Assembly: GCA_014728115.1 (NCBI GenBank)
Contig: WJME01000336.1
Span: 1 to 64,000, forward strand
Direction: 5' to 3'
From: Candidatus Zhuqueibacterota bacterium
GTDB lineage: Bacteria > Zhuqueibacterota > Zhuqueibacteria > Residuimicrobiales > Oceaniaggregativiventaceae
Length of the DNA stretch: 64,000 nt
The notes beneath the pieces were generated by a model. It saw nothing but the letters and a program-made list of their open reading frames with translations, did no database searches and had not been told where the DNA came from. Both the position numbers and the translations under genes were made by a program. Shown one piece after another: positions 19,537 through 30,428 of this stretch; position 1 is the stretch's first letter, and every line of letters begins with the position of its first letter.

Positions 19537-20829
19537 TCAGGGTAAGGCAGGATTGAAATAGCCGAAACGAATCCATGGCGCGGCTTGTTTTACCTTTTTC
19601 ATCCAATCTAGAATCCCCATGGTCGGTGTATCAAAATTTTCCATACCCATGGATTCTATATACCACTGCGGATCAATATTCAGGTTTCTCATTTGAATCA
19701 TATCGATCCGAAATAAAGTAACCCATTCGAGTAGCTTATTTATTTCCTCATCCTGATTGGTAAACCCCGGAAAAATAAAATAGTTCAAAGATATCCATTT
19801 ATCAAGAGATCTGGCAATTTCCATGGATTGCAAAACCTGATCGAAACAATAGCCTCGGGGACGAAAATACCGATGATAAGGTTCCGGCCGAACACTGTTC
19901 ATGCTTACACGTAGACTATCCAGTCCTGCCTGACAGAGACGTTCAATCGCCTCAGGAAGGCTGGCATTGGTATTCAAATTGATCGTCCCGGTACGGGTTT
20001 GCTTCCGGATCAATTTGATCGCCTGCTCGATAACCCCGGCTTGCATCAGCGGCTCACCTTCGCACCCTTGACCAAAACTGACAACAGCTCCGGGAACGGC
20101 ATGGATATGCTCCAAGGCCACCCCCGCAATCTCTGATGACGAAGGAACAAAATTCAATCTGCTTTGGCTGGCAACCACACCGGTTTCACTGGGCTGCCGG
20201 GAGATACACCCCACGCAATCCGCATTGCAGGAAGGACTCGTAGGCAATGGGCATTCATATCGTTTCAGCACAAAATTGCGTGCCGCGGGACAACCATAGC
20301 GCCTTACACAGTTTTGCACCAGATGGACAGCGAGACGATTATGACCCATTCGTTCCAGCACAGATTCTGCACCAGATGCTATTGCCGCTTCATCTATCCC
20401 GGACAAGTCCTGTCTGGGATCCTGATCCACTCTAACGGCCGTGACATAAAAGTCGTCCTTTAACCATCCTACAGCTGTATACGCATATAGAGGCAAGCGT
20501 ACAGCCCCCGGCTCGGAAGAATACGCACTCTGATAGAGTTGTGTATAGGCCGGTGCCAAAAAAGCTGCAACCGGCCGAACGCGCCTTCCCCTATAAAATT
20601 CGATTTGTACAATGTCGTCCCGTTCCGGATCAAATGCAACAATATGCCGGTCCGGTAGAACATATAAATCACTGCCAAATGGCAAAGGAATATAGTCTTG
20701 AAGCTCCGGGAGTGCAGGATGTATGCCCTGCATCCCTAATGCGTATAACCCGGGCAATTCAAAAATATGCCCATCCTCATCTGCTGCAAGGGCAAGCGGT
20801 AAGGATTGAAAATCATCAGGAACAGTCAT
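19537..20829 (-). CDS. radical SAM protein
   Basis: CPLPTSPSCNADCVGCISRQ (CX3CX2C), VVSFGQGCEGEPLM, INLNTNASLPEAIERLCQAGLDSLRVSMNS. Confidence 0.88.
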   Translation of the reverse strand: MTVPDDFQSLPLALAADEDGHIFELPGLYALGMQGIHPALPELQDYIPLPFGSDLYVLPDRHIVAFDPERDDIVQIEFYRGRRVRPVAAFLAPAYTQLYQSAYSSEPGAVRLPLYAYTAVGWLKDDFYVTAVRVDQDPRQDLSGIDEAAIASGAESVLERMGHNRLAVHLVQNCVRRYGCPAARNFVLKRYECPLPTSPSCNADCVGCISRQPSETGVVASQSRLNFVPSSSEIAGVALEHIHAVPGAVVSFGQGCEGEPLMQAGVIEQAIKLIRKQTRTGTINLNTNASLPEAIERLCQAGLDSLRVSMNSVRPEPYHRYFRPRGYCFDQVLQSMEIARSLDKWISLNYFIFPGFTNQDEEINKLLEWVTLFRIDMIQMRNLNIDPQWYIESMGMENFDTPTMGILDWMKKVKQAAPWIRFGYFNPALP

Positions 20830-21034
20830 GAGTATCCAACAGCGAACAGTTTGATCTATGCATGCAAGATAGGAAAATTAAATCATACAAAAAACAGAAA
20901 AATTGAAAAAGATGATTTTTTAAATTGACATTGTGATATAAATGAGTTACAATATACCCGAAAGTAATTTTTAGAAAAAGGGATGGATCGCTCTAAACCA
21001 TCGCACAATTCCGGTCTAAATAATCAGTTGAACT

Positions 21035-23437
21035 TTGACACAGGAAAGCTGCTTGAAACAATTGATACAACCCACAGCAAGATGGTTGTTCGTTTTCCTG
21101 GTCTTGAATTTACACCCTCTTTGGGCAGACACTTTTGTTGTCACCAATACAGAAGATCTGGGTGAAAATTCATTAGCATGGGCAATCGATAAAAGTCAAC
21201 AGCATCTAGGACCAGATACCATCGCATTTCAAATTCCAACGACTGATCCACGCTATGACAGCGAATCAGGCGTATGGGTCATTACCATTACCACTCCATT
21301 GCCGGTCATGACAGATGACGGCACTGTGATCGATGGGTCATCTCAAACCCGTTTTGCCGGCGATACCAATCCGGACGGATTCGAAATCGAAATATTCGGT
21401 TTAAACGCTCCCCATGAAGCTCCGGGGATCGTCATCTATTCCGCTTATAATCATATTCATGATCTGAGTATCGGGGCGTTTCGAGGATTCACGATCTTTA
21501 TCAGAGGAGAAAAAGCCCATCATAATGTTATCGAGGGCTGTTATATCGGCCTCGAAGCCGATGGGAAATTCGCATATCGTGCATTGAAAAGCTGCGGCGT
21601 GCGGATCGACAGAGGCGCTGCTTATAATCGCGTCGGCGGCCCCCTGCCGGAACAACGGTGCATTATCGGCGGACAGTACGAACGTGCGATCTATATGGAA
21701 GGCACTCATCACAATATCATACAGGGCAATTATATCGGCGTCAATGTGACCGGTGTCGAACCTGTACCAAATGGATGGGGCTTTTTCGAAAAATCAAACT
21801 CTTTACGTGACGCCTATAGTGGTATCTATCTCTATATCGAAAGCCATAACAATGTCATCGGAGGACCCAACCCCGGTGAAGGCAATGTTATTTGCTCCAG
21901 CTATCGTGCCGGAATCCGCCTCGAGTCAACCGGAAGCGACAGTAATCTTTTCCAGGGAAATTATATCGGTGTCGGTGCAGATGGCCAAACTCCCCTGCCA
22001 AACGGAGAAACCGGAATTTGGGTGGCCCCGGACAGCGACGATGATCCCTTGACCGGAGGTCCCGCCTATAATCTTATCGGCGGAACAGAACCCGGTGCCG
22101 GGAATGTCATCTCGGGGAATCACTCGAGCGGTATTCAGTTCCGATGGGCAAGCCATAATAATCAGGTGATTGGAAATAAAATCGGCACAGATGCACTGGC
22201 TTCCAAGCTCGTACCCAATGAACATAATGCAATTTATTTCTTTGGAGATACAGGTAAAGGCGGACCTCGGAACAATACTGTCGGCCCGGATAACATCATT
22301 ATCGCCAACAGTCCCACCACCGAACAAAATCCCTGGGCCGCCATTCGTCTCGATCACGAAACAACCCGCCAGAATCAAATATTCGGCAATGTGATCGGCA
22401 CCAACCCGGATATGGATTTGAAAAGCCAATATAACCCAGCGATTCTACTCAGAGATGGCGCCAACAAGAACATCATCGGGCCGGATAATGTGATCGCCAA
22501 TTCTCCCTCTTATGGTGTATGGATAAAGGATGAGAACACATGGCATAATACCATCACCAAAAATAAAATTGTCAATCATGAACAACATCCCATCTTTATC
22601 GAACCTCCATTGTCCAGAGCGATCGAGCCCCCGATTATCACCTTTGTCGACCGCCAGGGTATCCATGGTGTGACACTGCCCTTTGGTCAGGTGGAGATTT
22701 TTGCCGGCACAGAAAATGCCCTGATTTCGTTCCTCGAAGAGGGGCAGGCCGACAGTATGGGATTTTTTGTGATCGACGTCCCGGCAGATACCTCGAGCGT
22801 CATCGCAACAGTAACCGATACCTCGGGGACGACCTCGATGGTTTCCAATAGCCGCACCGTCCCTATCGAGCTGGCCTCATTTTATGCCATAGCTCTGTCA
22901 GATGGCCGGATTCATTTGCAATGGGAGACGATGAGCGAATTGAATAATTTTGGTTTCTATATCCAGCGAAGTACAGATAATACGTATTGGCAGGATATGG
23001 GCTTTGTTGCAGGGGGTGGCACGCGAACGACTCGCGCGCAGTATGAATTTTACGATACACCTCCACAAGGACAAGATCTTTGGTACCGGCTTCGACAAAT
23101 CGATTTTGATGGTAATGAGAATCTTTCCAAAGCAGTCTTTATCGAGCAATCACAACCCAGGGCGTTCGAACTCTATCCGCCGTTTCCCAATCCCTTTAAT
23201 AGCATGACACAGATCAACTTTGATCTGAACAAAGACTGCCATGTGAGTCTGAGAATTTTAAATCTAAAGGGAGAAACAGTCATCGAACTGTTGGATGAAG
23301 AACTCTCTATGGGAAATCATCAGGTAGAATGGATTGGAAACGACATCAATGGCTCGACGGTCGCTTCGGGGGTTTATATCGTCCAGCTGCATACCGGAAC
23401 CGAAACCCAGATTCAAAAAATTGTCTATGCCAAATAG
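21035..23437 (+). CDS. secreted right-handed parallel beta-helix protein with C-terminal sorting domain
   Basis: Repeated N(V/Y)I-G-(N)xIG rungs (NYIGVNVTGVEPVPNG..., GNVIGTNPDMD...), C-terminal FELYPPFPNPFNSMTQINFDL...ASGVYIVQLHTGTETQIQKIVYAK. Confidence 0.88.
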   Translation: MTQESCLKQLIQPTARWLFVFLVLNLHPLWADTFVVTNTEDLGENSLAWAIDKSQQHLGPDTIAFQIPTTDPRYDSESGVWVITITTPLPVMTDDGTVIDGSSQTRFAGDTNPDGFEIEIFGLNAPHEAPGIVIYSAYNHIHDLSIGAFRGFTIFIRGEKAHHNVIEGCYIGLEADGKFAYRALKSCGVRIDRGAAYNRVGGPLPEQRCIIGGQYERAIYMEGTHHNIIQGNYIGVNVTGVEPVPNGWGFFEKSNSLRDAYSGIYLYIESHNNVIGGPNPGEGNVICSSYRAGIRLESTGSDSNLFQGNYIGVGADGQTPLPNGETGIWVAPDSDDDPLTGGPAYNLIGGTEPGAGNVISGNHSSGIQFRWASHNNQVIGNKIGTDALASKLVPNEHNAIYFFGDTGKGGPRNNTVGPDNIIIANSPTTEQNPWAAIRLDHETTRQNQIFGNVIGTNPDMDLKSQYNPAILLRDGANKNIIGPDNVIANSPSYGVWIKDENTWHNTITKNKIVNHEQHPIFIEPPLSRAIEPPIITFVDRQGIHGVTLPFGQVEIFAGTENALISFLEEGQADSMGFFVIDVPADTSSVIATVTDTSGTTSMVSNSRTVPIELASFYAIALSDGRIHLQWETMSELNNFGFYIQRSTDNTYWQDMGFVAGGGTRTTRAQYEFYDTPPQGQDLWYRLRQIDFDGNENLSKAVFIEQSQPRAFELYPPFPNPFNSMTQINFDLNKDCHVSLRILNLKGETVIELLDEELSMGNHQVEWIGNDINGSTVASGVYIVQLHTGTETQIQKIVYAK

Positions 23438-23444
23438 TATCTAA

Positions 23445-23483
23445 AAACAAAGAGAGAGCTATCGAATGGCCCTCTCTTTGTTT
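23445..23483. terminator. bidirectional terminator between convergent genes
   Basis: AAACAAAGAGAG ... CTCTCTTTGTTT 12-bp perfect stem. Confidence 0.75.
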
Positions 23484-23493
23484 TGCTGTACAT

Positions 23494-24369
23494 TTATCCC
23501 ACAATATGGTTTACCCGTTTTATCGTATCCACGATCTGCTCAGGAGCCACAAACCCAATCGTCATGGCATCTACATTTCCACTCTTTAAAACATATCGCA
23601 AACTCTTTTCACGTTGTTCATCTTTGACCAAATTACCGCATCCAAAGATTTTCATGCCAATAACTCCCTTGCCTTGTGCATGCATTTTGGCAAGGATGGG
23701 CATAATCACAGAAGGATCGCCATCCATTCTGTCTCCATTATAGTTGATACGGGCCAAAATCACATCCACCCAGGAAAGTTCCGAGGCCCGTTTCAAAGCT
23801 TCGAGAGAATGGCAGGATACACCATGTGCACGGATGATTCCCTTTTCCTTGGCTCTAGAGAGTTGCTCCAGCCAGGATTCATATTTCTTGTCCCATTGTA
23901 CATCTACTTGACTGTGCATAAGCACGAGGTCGATCATATCGACATTCATTTCTTTTCGAAACCGATCCAGGGCGGCGTTGGCATCCTTGACCTGCAACCA
24001 GTTATTGGGTTGAGTCCACACCTTGGACATGATGGTAAATTTATCCCGTGGAATGACATTCCACAGTTTTTTCACATAGTGATGAGATCCATATATATCC
24101 GCCACATCAAGAAACGTAACCCCATGATCATAGGCAAACGCCGCGAGATCGTTAAAGCCCTTGAACCCGAGCTTGGTTTGATCCGAACGGTTTTTCCAGC
24201 CATGAGTGCCGGTTCCCAATGCCAACCGGGACACCTGCAACCCTGAATCACCGAGAGCGACTCGATCCACAAGATCGGCCTCTTTTTGAGCATAGAGATG
24301 GCGGGGAATAAAAGAAGAACCGATTATACCAGCCATGGATTTTAAAAATAGTCGTCTATTATAGTGCAT
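23494..24369 (-). CDS. aldo/keto reductase with Tat-like/signal leader
   Basis: RLFLKSMAGIIGSSFIP leader; SRLALGTGTHGWKN, FLDVADIYGSHHYVKKLW, IDLVLMHSQVD. Confidence 0.9.
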   Translation of the reverse strand: MHYNRRLFLKSMAGIIGSSFIPRHLYAQKEADLVDRVALGDSGLQVSRLALGTGTHGWKNRSDQTKLGFKGFNDLAAFAYDHGVTFLDVADIYGSHHYVKKLWNVIPRDKFTIMSKVWTQPNNWLQVKDANAALDRFRKEMNVDMIDLVLMHSQVDVQWDKKYESWLEQLSRAKEKGIIRAHGVSCHSLEALKRASELSWVDVILARINYNGDRMDGDPSVIMPILAKMHAQGKGVIGMKIFGCGNLVKDEQREKSLRYVLKSGNVDAMTIGFVAPEQIVDTIKRVNHIVG

Positions 24370-24513
24370 AACAAGACTCCCCTGTAATGAGATTTAATCA
24401 AGCGTCACGAACACGATGACCTATATCATTGTCTTCCTTGCCCAAATGGGTAACATGAAAACCCTGAATAGATATTCCTGGGATTCCTTTTTACATCTCA
24501 AATGAGCTTGATG

Positions 24514-25806
24514 TTAATTCGCCCAGGCCTGTGGAAAGTAGGCGGGCAGCTTTTTCTCTGCCATCTTGGGTTCAAGGCGAGAAAATCGTTGAAGCCCGTT
24601 GATCGTGGGGACGCTGGGCCAGTCTTCACCGATGAGCGGTCGAGCATATCGATAAAAATCATCTGTGACATCGATCCGGTTCGGTGTGATCCATGATCTG
24701 GGAAATTCCCGTTCTGAATTAGCGACGAGAGCCAGAGGCACATGGGTATAGTCCACATTGTAAATCACACCGGGTCTTCGCAAAATCGTAGACATGCTTC
24801 CGGTTCCCTGTTCCAGGGCAATGAGGACACAATTTTGTCCCAACTTGTAGGCTTCATCAAGATCAACCGTAGAAGCATAGATCATGGTATCGCGCTGATC
24901 AGTTCCGGCCACTTGACCTCTTGCAAGGCCCTTTGCCTTGATTCCAGAACGATTCAGATGATTGACAATGATCTGTTCGGCGGTTAAACTGCTTGAACCA
25001 AAGATGGTGCGGCCAAACGAGTCTTTGGCTTGTCCTACATCGCCCACATCCAGTCCTTCACTGACCACGACCAGGCATCTGCCGCGTCGATTCAATTCAT
25101 CATTGACATTATCTGTGATTTCTTCCAGCGAGAAACCGGATTCGGGCATATAGATCTGTAATGGCATTTCCCGTTTAGGATCTGCCAAACGTGCGGCAGC
25201 GGGCAGAAAACCGATTCTGCGCCCCATCACTTGTAAAACAAGAACAGGATCAGAGCCTCTCATCCCTCTGTTTTCTTGATCAGCATTCTGTACCACATAA
25301 GACCAATAGCGGGCGACACTGCCATAGCCGGGTGTGTGATCGATTAATTTGAATTCGCTGTCGCCCATATCATTATTGATGGTTTTTGCTGCACCCACGA
25401 CGACCAGATCAATATTTCGTTCTTTGGTAAGTTGATCGATTTTGAGAGCTGTGGTCATGGAATCATTGCCACCGATATAAAAGAAATACCCGACCTGATG
25501 AGCCTGAAAAACATCGATGAGACGTTGGAAATCTTTTTTCTGATCATTTTTCAATCTATAGCGGCATGTTCCAATGGCACCGGAGGCAGGTGTGGTCCTC
25601 AACAGCTTGATCTCTTCTTCCGGCTGTAAAGAAAGGTTCAAAAGATGTTCTTGCAGCAATCCTTCAATTCCAGACACACTTGCATATAGAGTGGAGAAGG
25701 TATCAGGATACATTTGGCATGTTTCAATAATACCCCGTAGGGTATTATTGATGACCGGCGAAGGTCCGCCTGATTGAGCAATAATGACATTTTTGTTCGC
25801 AGGCAT
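24514..25806 (-). CDS. PPi-type 6-phosphofructokinase homologue with atypical active site
   Basis: NVIIAQSGGPSPVINNTLRGII, YFFYIGGNDSMTTALKI, VVGAAKTINNDMGDSEFKLIDHTPGYGSVARYW, QVMGRRIGFLPAAARL. Confidence 0.85.
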   Translation of the reverse strand: MPANKNVIIAQSGGPSPVINNTLRGIIETCQMYPDTFSTLYASVSGIEGLLQEHLLNLSLQPEEEIKLLRTTPASGAIGTCRYRLKNDQKKDFQRLIDVFQAHQVGYFFYIGGNDSMTTALKIDQLTKERNIDLVVVGAAKTINNDMGDSEFKLIDHTPGYGSVARYWSYVVQNADQENRGMRGSDPVLVLQVMGRRIGFLPAAARLADPKREMPLQIYMPESGFSLEEITDNVNDELNRRGRCLVVVSEGLDVGDVGQAKDSFGRTIFGSSSLTAEQIIVNHLNRSGIKAKGLARGQVAGTDQRDTMIYASTVDLDEAYKLGQNCVLIALEQGTGSMSTILRRPGVIYNVDYTHVPLALVANSEREFPRSWITPNRIDVTDDFYRYARPLIGEDWPSVPTINGLQRFSRLEPKMAEKKLPAYFPQAWAN

Positions 25807-25870
25807 GCCTGTTCCTCCAAAGCGTTCTGTTTATGCATTTACCTGCCATTGCAGGAATGATCAGTTCGAA

Positions 25871-27133
25871 TTATTTAAAAGGATCATCCTCTAGTCGGTA
25901 CAACATCTCCCCTGCTTTAGGGACATAGAGGACACCCTGATCCTCCCGTCCTTGCCATTCTTGCACATCGATAGACTCGGGGTCACGATATCCCAGGTTG
26001 ATCTTTTCACAGGTCGTTTTTGGGATTCGAGTGGCCAGTACGACATTGATTCTCGGTTTTTCGATGCCGTTTTCCATACTCCCCACACCTTTAACATGCG
26101 TGGAATGTGCCATTACCCCTTTGGGAACATCTGAGAACGCTGACATTTGTTGGACAAAATAATCGCGCACATGATAACCGATTCTCTCGATAATATGGCC
26201 ATGGGTAGCAGAGACCTCTTTGATATGGGGAGCATAAATAATCAGTTCACCGCCATCTGCCACCACAGGTTCCAGTTTATACATGCATTTCCCCCCCGTC
26301 CAGATGTCATCATACATTTGTGGCGCCCTAGAAAGCACGCTGTGAAACGGTTTGTCCTTGTAGACAATATGAAGCTGATCCGAGAGATCCGATGCTGCTG
26401 ACCAGGCTTCCTCGGGTGTCCCGATATAGAGGCCTGCTGCATCATTGCCTTTGACCACAAGGCTCATACACATTCGTTCCATCGGCAAAAGCCGGGCAGC
26501 CCTGTCCACCACCTTCCTGACAGGTGTATATTTGGTGCCAATGATTCTCGGATTGGTGATCAGAGCGCCTAGCCAATGAAACATGTCGATAATTTCTTGT
26601 CCCGATATGCCAGGAAAGAGATACTTGTTCCCCCCGGAAAACCCAACCACTTCATGAGGAAAAGTGGGTCCCACAATAGTGAGAACATCGTAATCGAAAA
26701 TCATTTTATTTATCGTCACATCAACGCTTTCTCTCATCAATCCGCTGGAAATTTCAGCGACCTCGTCCTCGGAAATGGTTCCGATTTCAGTGAGATGGGC
26801 AGGATCATTCCAGTGATGATTAAAGAATCTGGCTTTGGGATATTTTGTCTTTCGTTCTTCTGTGGTGATCCCCACCCGTTGATTGATCATCTCTTCGGAT
26901 ATGGGTGGATGAGTCCCCAGAGCGATAATAAAATCGAGCAATTTGACACGATCTGCCAGTAGTTTATAAACAGTACGAAACATCAGATCGATAGGGGCAG
27001 TTCTTGAATGGTCGGGAATGATGAACAAAACTTTTTTCCCATCCAGCTGTTTTTGTTCCAGAGCTTCTGCACAGAGCGAAAAAATTTCATTCTCACTCAG
27101 AGGATGTGAGGTAGAGCCTTTGCCAATAACCAT
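25871..27133 (-). CDS. LarA-like (DUF2088) lactate-racemase-family protein
   Basis: VLFIIPDHSRTAPIDLMFRTVYKLL, FPHEVVGFSGGNKYLFPGISGQEIIDMFHWLGAL. Confidence 0.85.
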   Translation of the reverse strand: MVIGKGSTSHPLSENEIFSLCAEALEQKQLDGKKVLFIIPDHSRTAPIDLMFRTVYKLLADRVKLLDFIIALGTHPPISEEMINQRVGITTEERKTKYPKARFFNHHWNDPAHLTEIGTISEDEVAEISSGLMRESVDVTINKMIFDYDVLTIVGPTFPHEVVGFSGGNKYLFPGISGQEIIDMFHWLGALITNPRIIGTKYTPVRKVVDRAARLLPMERMCMSLVVKGNDAAGLYIGTPEEAWSAASDLSDQLHIVYKDKPFHSVLSRAPQMYDDIWTGGKCMYKLEPVVADGGELIIYAPHIKEVSATHGHIIERIGYHVRDYFVQQMSAFSDVPKGVMAHSTHVKGVGSMENGIEKPRINVVLATRIPKTTCEKINLGYRDPESIDVQEWQGREDQGVLYVPKAGEMLYRLEDDPFK

Positions 27134-27309
27134 AATTCACCTTGTGTTAATATCAGAATGAGGTAACTCTTTTTTTTCATAAAGAAACGTGGTATTTCAG
27201 TCCATAAAATTGCAACTCTGAATGTACAGAGACGCTTTTGTCACCCCTATGCATCACCTCCGCACACTAGATTTCAACTCAAAAATGCCGAAAAAGATTC
27301 ACAAGCGCT

Positions 27310-28089
27310 TTACAGATTGGCGAGCCAGCCACCATCGACATAGAGCGATTGTCCGGTTACAAAGTCCGAAGCAGGAGATGCTAAAAAGAGTGCCGCTCCG
27401 ACCAATTCGTCGGCATTTCCCCATCTTCGCATAGGAGTGCTGTCGATAACGAATTGATTAAATGTGGGGTTCTGCACCAGGGGGGCGGTCATTTCCGTTT
27501 CAAAGTAACCCGGACCAATAGCATTGACATTGATTCCATACTCTGCCCATTCGACAGCCAGCGCCTTGGTCAATTGTTTGATGCCTCCTTTGCTGGCAGT
27601 ATAAGCAGGAATCGACGGCCTTGTCTGCTCACTGAGCAGAGACGAAATATTGATGATTTTGCCGCCATGTCTTTTTTGCTTACAAGCCAGACAAAATTGT
27701 TGGGCAAACACAAATGGTGCCGTAAGGTTAACATCGAGTACGAACTGCCAGGTTTTGGCATCAAAAGTTTCGGCCTTGTTCCGTAGATTCACGCCGGCCA
27801 CATTGGTCAGGATATCTATACGACCTACTTGTTCACGCATCTTTTCAAAGACTTTAGGGATCTGGTCGGTACGAGCGACATCGTGCTCAAACACAAAAGC
27901 CTTGCGCCCCATTTCTCGGATCTCGTTGGCGACCTCTTTAAGAGTTTCGCTATTTCTGGACAGCAATATCAAGTCTGCTCCGGCATTGGCAAATCCCAGC
28001 GCGATGGCTTTACCCAGTCCTCTGCTGGCCCCGGTAACCAGAGCGGTTTTTTCGTCCAAACGAAATAATCGGTCGGTATTCACACACAT
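27310..28089 (-). CDS. SDR-family oxidoreductase (gluconate 5-dehydrogenase-like)
   Basis: TALVTGASRGLGKAIALGFANAGADL, INISSLLSEQTRPSIPAYTASKGGIKQLT, SQSLYVDGG-type C-terminus. Confidence 0.9.
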   Translation of the reverse strand: MCVNTDRLFRLDEKTALVTGASRGLGKAIALGFANAGADLILLSRNSETLKEVANEIREMGRKAFVFEHDVARTDQIPKVFEKMREQVGRIDILTNVAGVNLRNKAETFDAKTWQFVLDVNLTAPFVFAQQFCLACKQKRHGGKIINISSLLSEQTRPSIPAYTASKGGIKQLTKALAVEWAEYGINVNAIGPGYFETEMTAPLVQNPTFNQFVIDSTPMRRWGNADELVGAALFLASPASDFVTGQSLYVDGGWLANL

Positions 28090-28109
28090 TCCTTTTGGTT
28101 AAATGCAAA

Positions 28110-28126
28110 AAGGGGGCGAGTGCCCC
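28110..28126 (-). terminator. Rho-independent terminator downstream of gnd
   Basis: Minus strand AGGGGGC-ACTC-GCCCCCT followed by TTTT. Confidence 0.7.
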
Positions 28127-28131
28127 CTCTA

Positions 28132-29553
28132 TTATATTTCGAGCCATTCAGTATGAAAGAATTCACCGCGTGGCTTGTCTACACGTTCATAGGTATGAGC
28201 CCCAAAATAGTCGCGTTGAGCCTGCAGGAGGTTGGCAGGCAGGCGTTCGCTGCGATAGCCATCATAATAGGCTAATGCGCTGCTAAAGGCCGGAACAGGA
28301 ACGCCCCATTCAACGGCCCGGGCAACCACATGGCGCCAGGCTTTTTGGGCATTGTCGATCGCCTCTTTGAAATAGGGGGCCAACAGCAGATTACTCAGAT
28401 CGGGTTGTTTGTCATAAGCGTCTTTGATCTTGCCGAGGAATTGAGCGCGAATGATACAGCCATTTCGCCACATCAAGGCAATATCCCCAAAACTCAAATC
28501 CCAGTTATATTCTTGTGCTGCCGCACCCATAATTTGGTATCCCTGTGCATAGGAACAAATTTTTGAGGCGTACAGTGCCTGGCGAATCATTTCGATGAAT
28601 TCTTTTTTGTCGCCCTTGAACTCTGAAACAGGCCCATTCAGCTCTTTGCTGGCAGCAACGCGTTCATCTTTGAGGGCGCTCATAAAGCGGGCAAATACGG
28701 CTTCAGCAACGGTTTGTGCGGGCACACCCTGATCCAGTGCTGCCTGGGAGGTCCATTTACCCGTGCCTTTTTGTCCGGCTGTATCCAGAATGACATCCAC
28801 CATTGGCTTTCCGGTTTCTTTATCGGTTTTGCTTAGGATATCTCTGGTGATTTCGATGAGATAACTGTCGAGCTCGCCTTTATTCCACTCGGCAAAGACA
28901 TCGCTCATCTCTTGCGGGCTCATTCCCAGGGCATTGCGCATCAGGGCATAAGACTCGCAGATCATTTGCATATCCCCGTATTCGATCCCATTATGAACCA
29001 TTTTAACAAAGTGACCGGCGCCGTCAGCCCCGACCCACTCACAACAGGGCGAGCCATCCGGGGCCTTGGCCGCGATCCCCTGAAATATCGGCTTGACATG
29101 TTCCCATGCAGCCAGAGATCCACCCGGCATAATCGACGGGCCCTTTAACGCGCCTTCTTCGCCACCGGATACTCCGGTTCCGATGAACAGAAATCCCTTT
29201 TCTTCCAGGTATTGGGTTCTGCGAACAGAATCAGGGAAATGGCTGTTTCCGCCATCGATAATGATATCGCCTTTTTCAAGATGGGGTAAAACCATTTCAA
29301 TAAAATCGTCGACAGGTTTTCCGGCTTTGACCATCAACATGACCTTGCGGGGTCGTTTAAGGCTGGCGGTCAATTCTTCGATACTATGGCATCCCTTGAT
29401 ATTCTTTCCCTGTGCCCGGTTTTCGATAAACCGATCGACTTTGGAGACCGTCCGATTAAACACCGATACAGAAAATCCGTGGTTAGCCATATTGAGCACG
29501 AGATTTTCACCCATTACAGCCAAGCCGATTAAACCAATGTCGTAATCACCCAT
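28132..29553 (-). CDS. gnd: 6-phosphogluconate dehydrogenase, decarboxylating
   Basis: [83 protein letters not shown]. Confidence 0.97.
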   Translation of the reverse strand: MGDYDIGLIGLAVMGENLVLNMANHGFSVSVFNRTVSKVDRFIENRAQGKNIKGCHSIEELTASLKRPRKVMLMVKAGKPVDDFIEMVLPHLEKGDIIIDGGNSHFPDSVRRTQYLEEKGFLFIGTGVSGGEEGALKGPSIMPGGSLAAWEHVKPIFQGIAAKAPDGSPCCEWVGADGAGHFVKMVHNGIEYGDMQMICESYALMRNALGMSPQEMSDVFAEWNKGELDSYLIEITRDILSKTDKETGKPMVDVILDTAGQKGTGKWTSQAALDQGVPAQTVAEAVFARFMSALKDERVAASKELNGPVSEFKGDKKEFIEMIRQALYASKICSYAQGYQIMGAAAQEYNWDLSFGDIALMWRNGCIIRAQFLGKIKDAYDKQPDLSNLLLAPYFKEAIDNAQKAWRHVVARAVEWGVPVPAFSSALAYYDGYRSERLPANLLQAQRDYFGAHTYERVDKPRGEFFHTEWLEI

Positions 29554-29609
29554 GATAACTCTCCTTTAACATATCACAATTCATGCATATCAAAATTAAT
29601 TCAAGTAGA

Positions 29610-30389
29610 CTATATAGTCATGGCCGTATATCCCCCATCGACCCGTAAAAGCGCACCGGTCACAAAGGATGAGGCTTTGTAAGATGCCAGCCAGATCACA
29701 GCACCTCCCAGTTCTTCAGCTTCTCCGAACCGGTTCATCGGTGTATGACGCATAATGTCGGCAATTCTTTCCTCGGTCAGGATTTTGCGGTTTTGCTCAG
29801 CCGGGAAAAATCCCGGGGCAATTGCATTGACACGCAATCCCTGAGTGGCCCATTCGCGAGCCAGGAAACGGGTCATGTTATTCACGCCGGCTTTGGAAAC
29901 ACTATAGGTAAATACCTTAGACAGAGGTAATTCAGACGAAGCCGACGAGATATTGATAATACTCCCCTTGATGGCTTTTTCGATCATATTTTTTGCAAAG
30001 ACCTGGCAAGCAAAAAACATGGATTTCAAATTGACATCCAGGATTTTTTGCCACTCTTGTTCAGAGATATCAAAAAATGGAGTACTGGAATTGATGCCAG
30101 GGGCATTGATCAGAATGGATGTATGCCCCAAGGTATTGGCAATTTTTTCGTCAGCATCGGCAAGATCTTTTTTCGAGGTCGCATCGACCTGAATGGCCAT
30201 GGTTTCTGTGCCGGATTGAGCCACCTGATCGGCAATTTTTTCAGCATTTTCCATATTCAAATCGAGTATTGCGACCTTGGCACCCGCCTTTCCGAGCGCT
30301 TCAGCCATGGAACCTGCCAGGACCCCTCCCCCACCGATCACGGCAGCGACCTGGCCATCTAGTTGAAACATTTCTTGTACAAAACTCAA
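29610..30389 (-). CDS. SDR-family oxidoreductase (fructuronate/mannonate-type likely)
   Basis: VAAVIGGGGVLAGSMAEALGKAGAKVAIL, SSASSELPLSKVFTYSVSKAGVNNMTRFLAREWA; possible TTG start. Confidence 0.85.
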   Translation of the reverse strand: MSFVQEMFQLDGQVAAVIGGGGVLAGSMAEALGKAGAKVAILDLNMENAEKIADQVAQSGTETMAIQVDATSKKDLADADEKIANTLGHTSILINAPGINSSTPFFDISEQEWQKILDVNLKSMFFACQVFAKNMIEKAIKGSIINISSASSELPLSKVFTYSVSKAGVNNMTRFLAREWATQGLRVNAIAPGFFPAEQNRKILTEERIADIMRHTPMNRFGEAEELGGAVIWLASYKASSFVTGALLRVDGGYTAMTI

Positions 30390-30428
30390 ATCAAACCTCC
30401 TATTATGTTTAAATCCAGAATAGCAGCA

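Noticed and set aside
22000-22600. Repeated NxIGG/GNxI patterns suggesting a DNA tandem repeat
   Set aside because: Explained by beta-helix rungs of the encoded protein; nucleotide-level repeats are degenerate.
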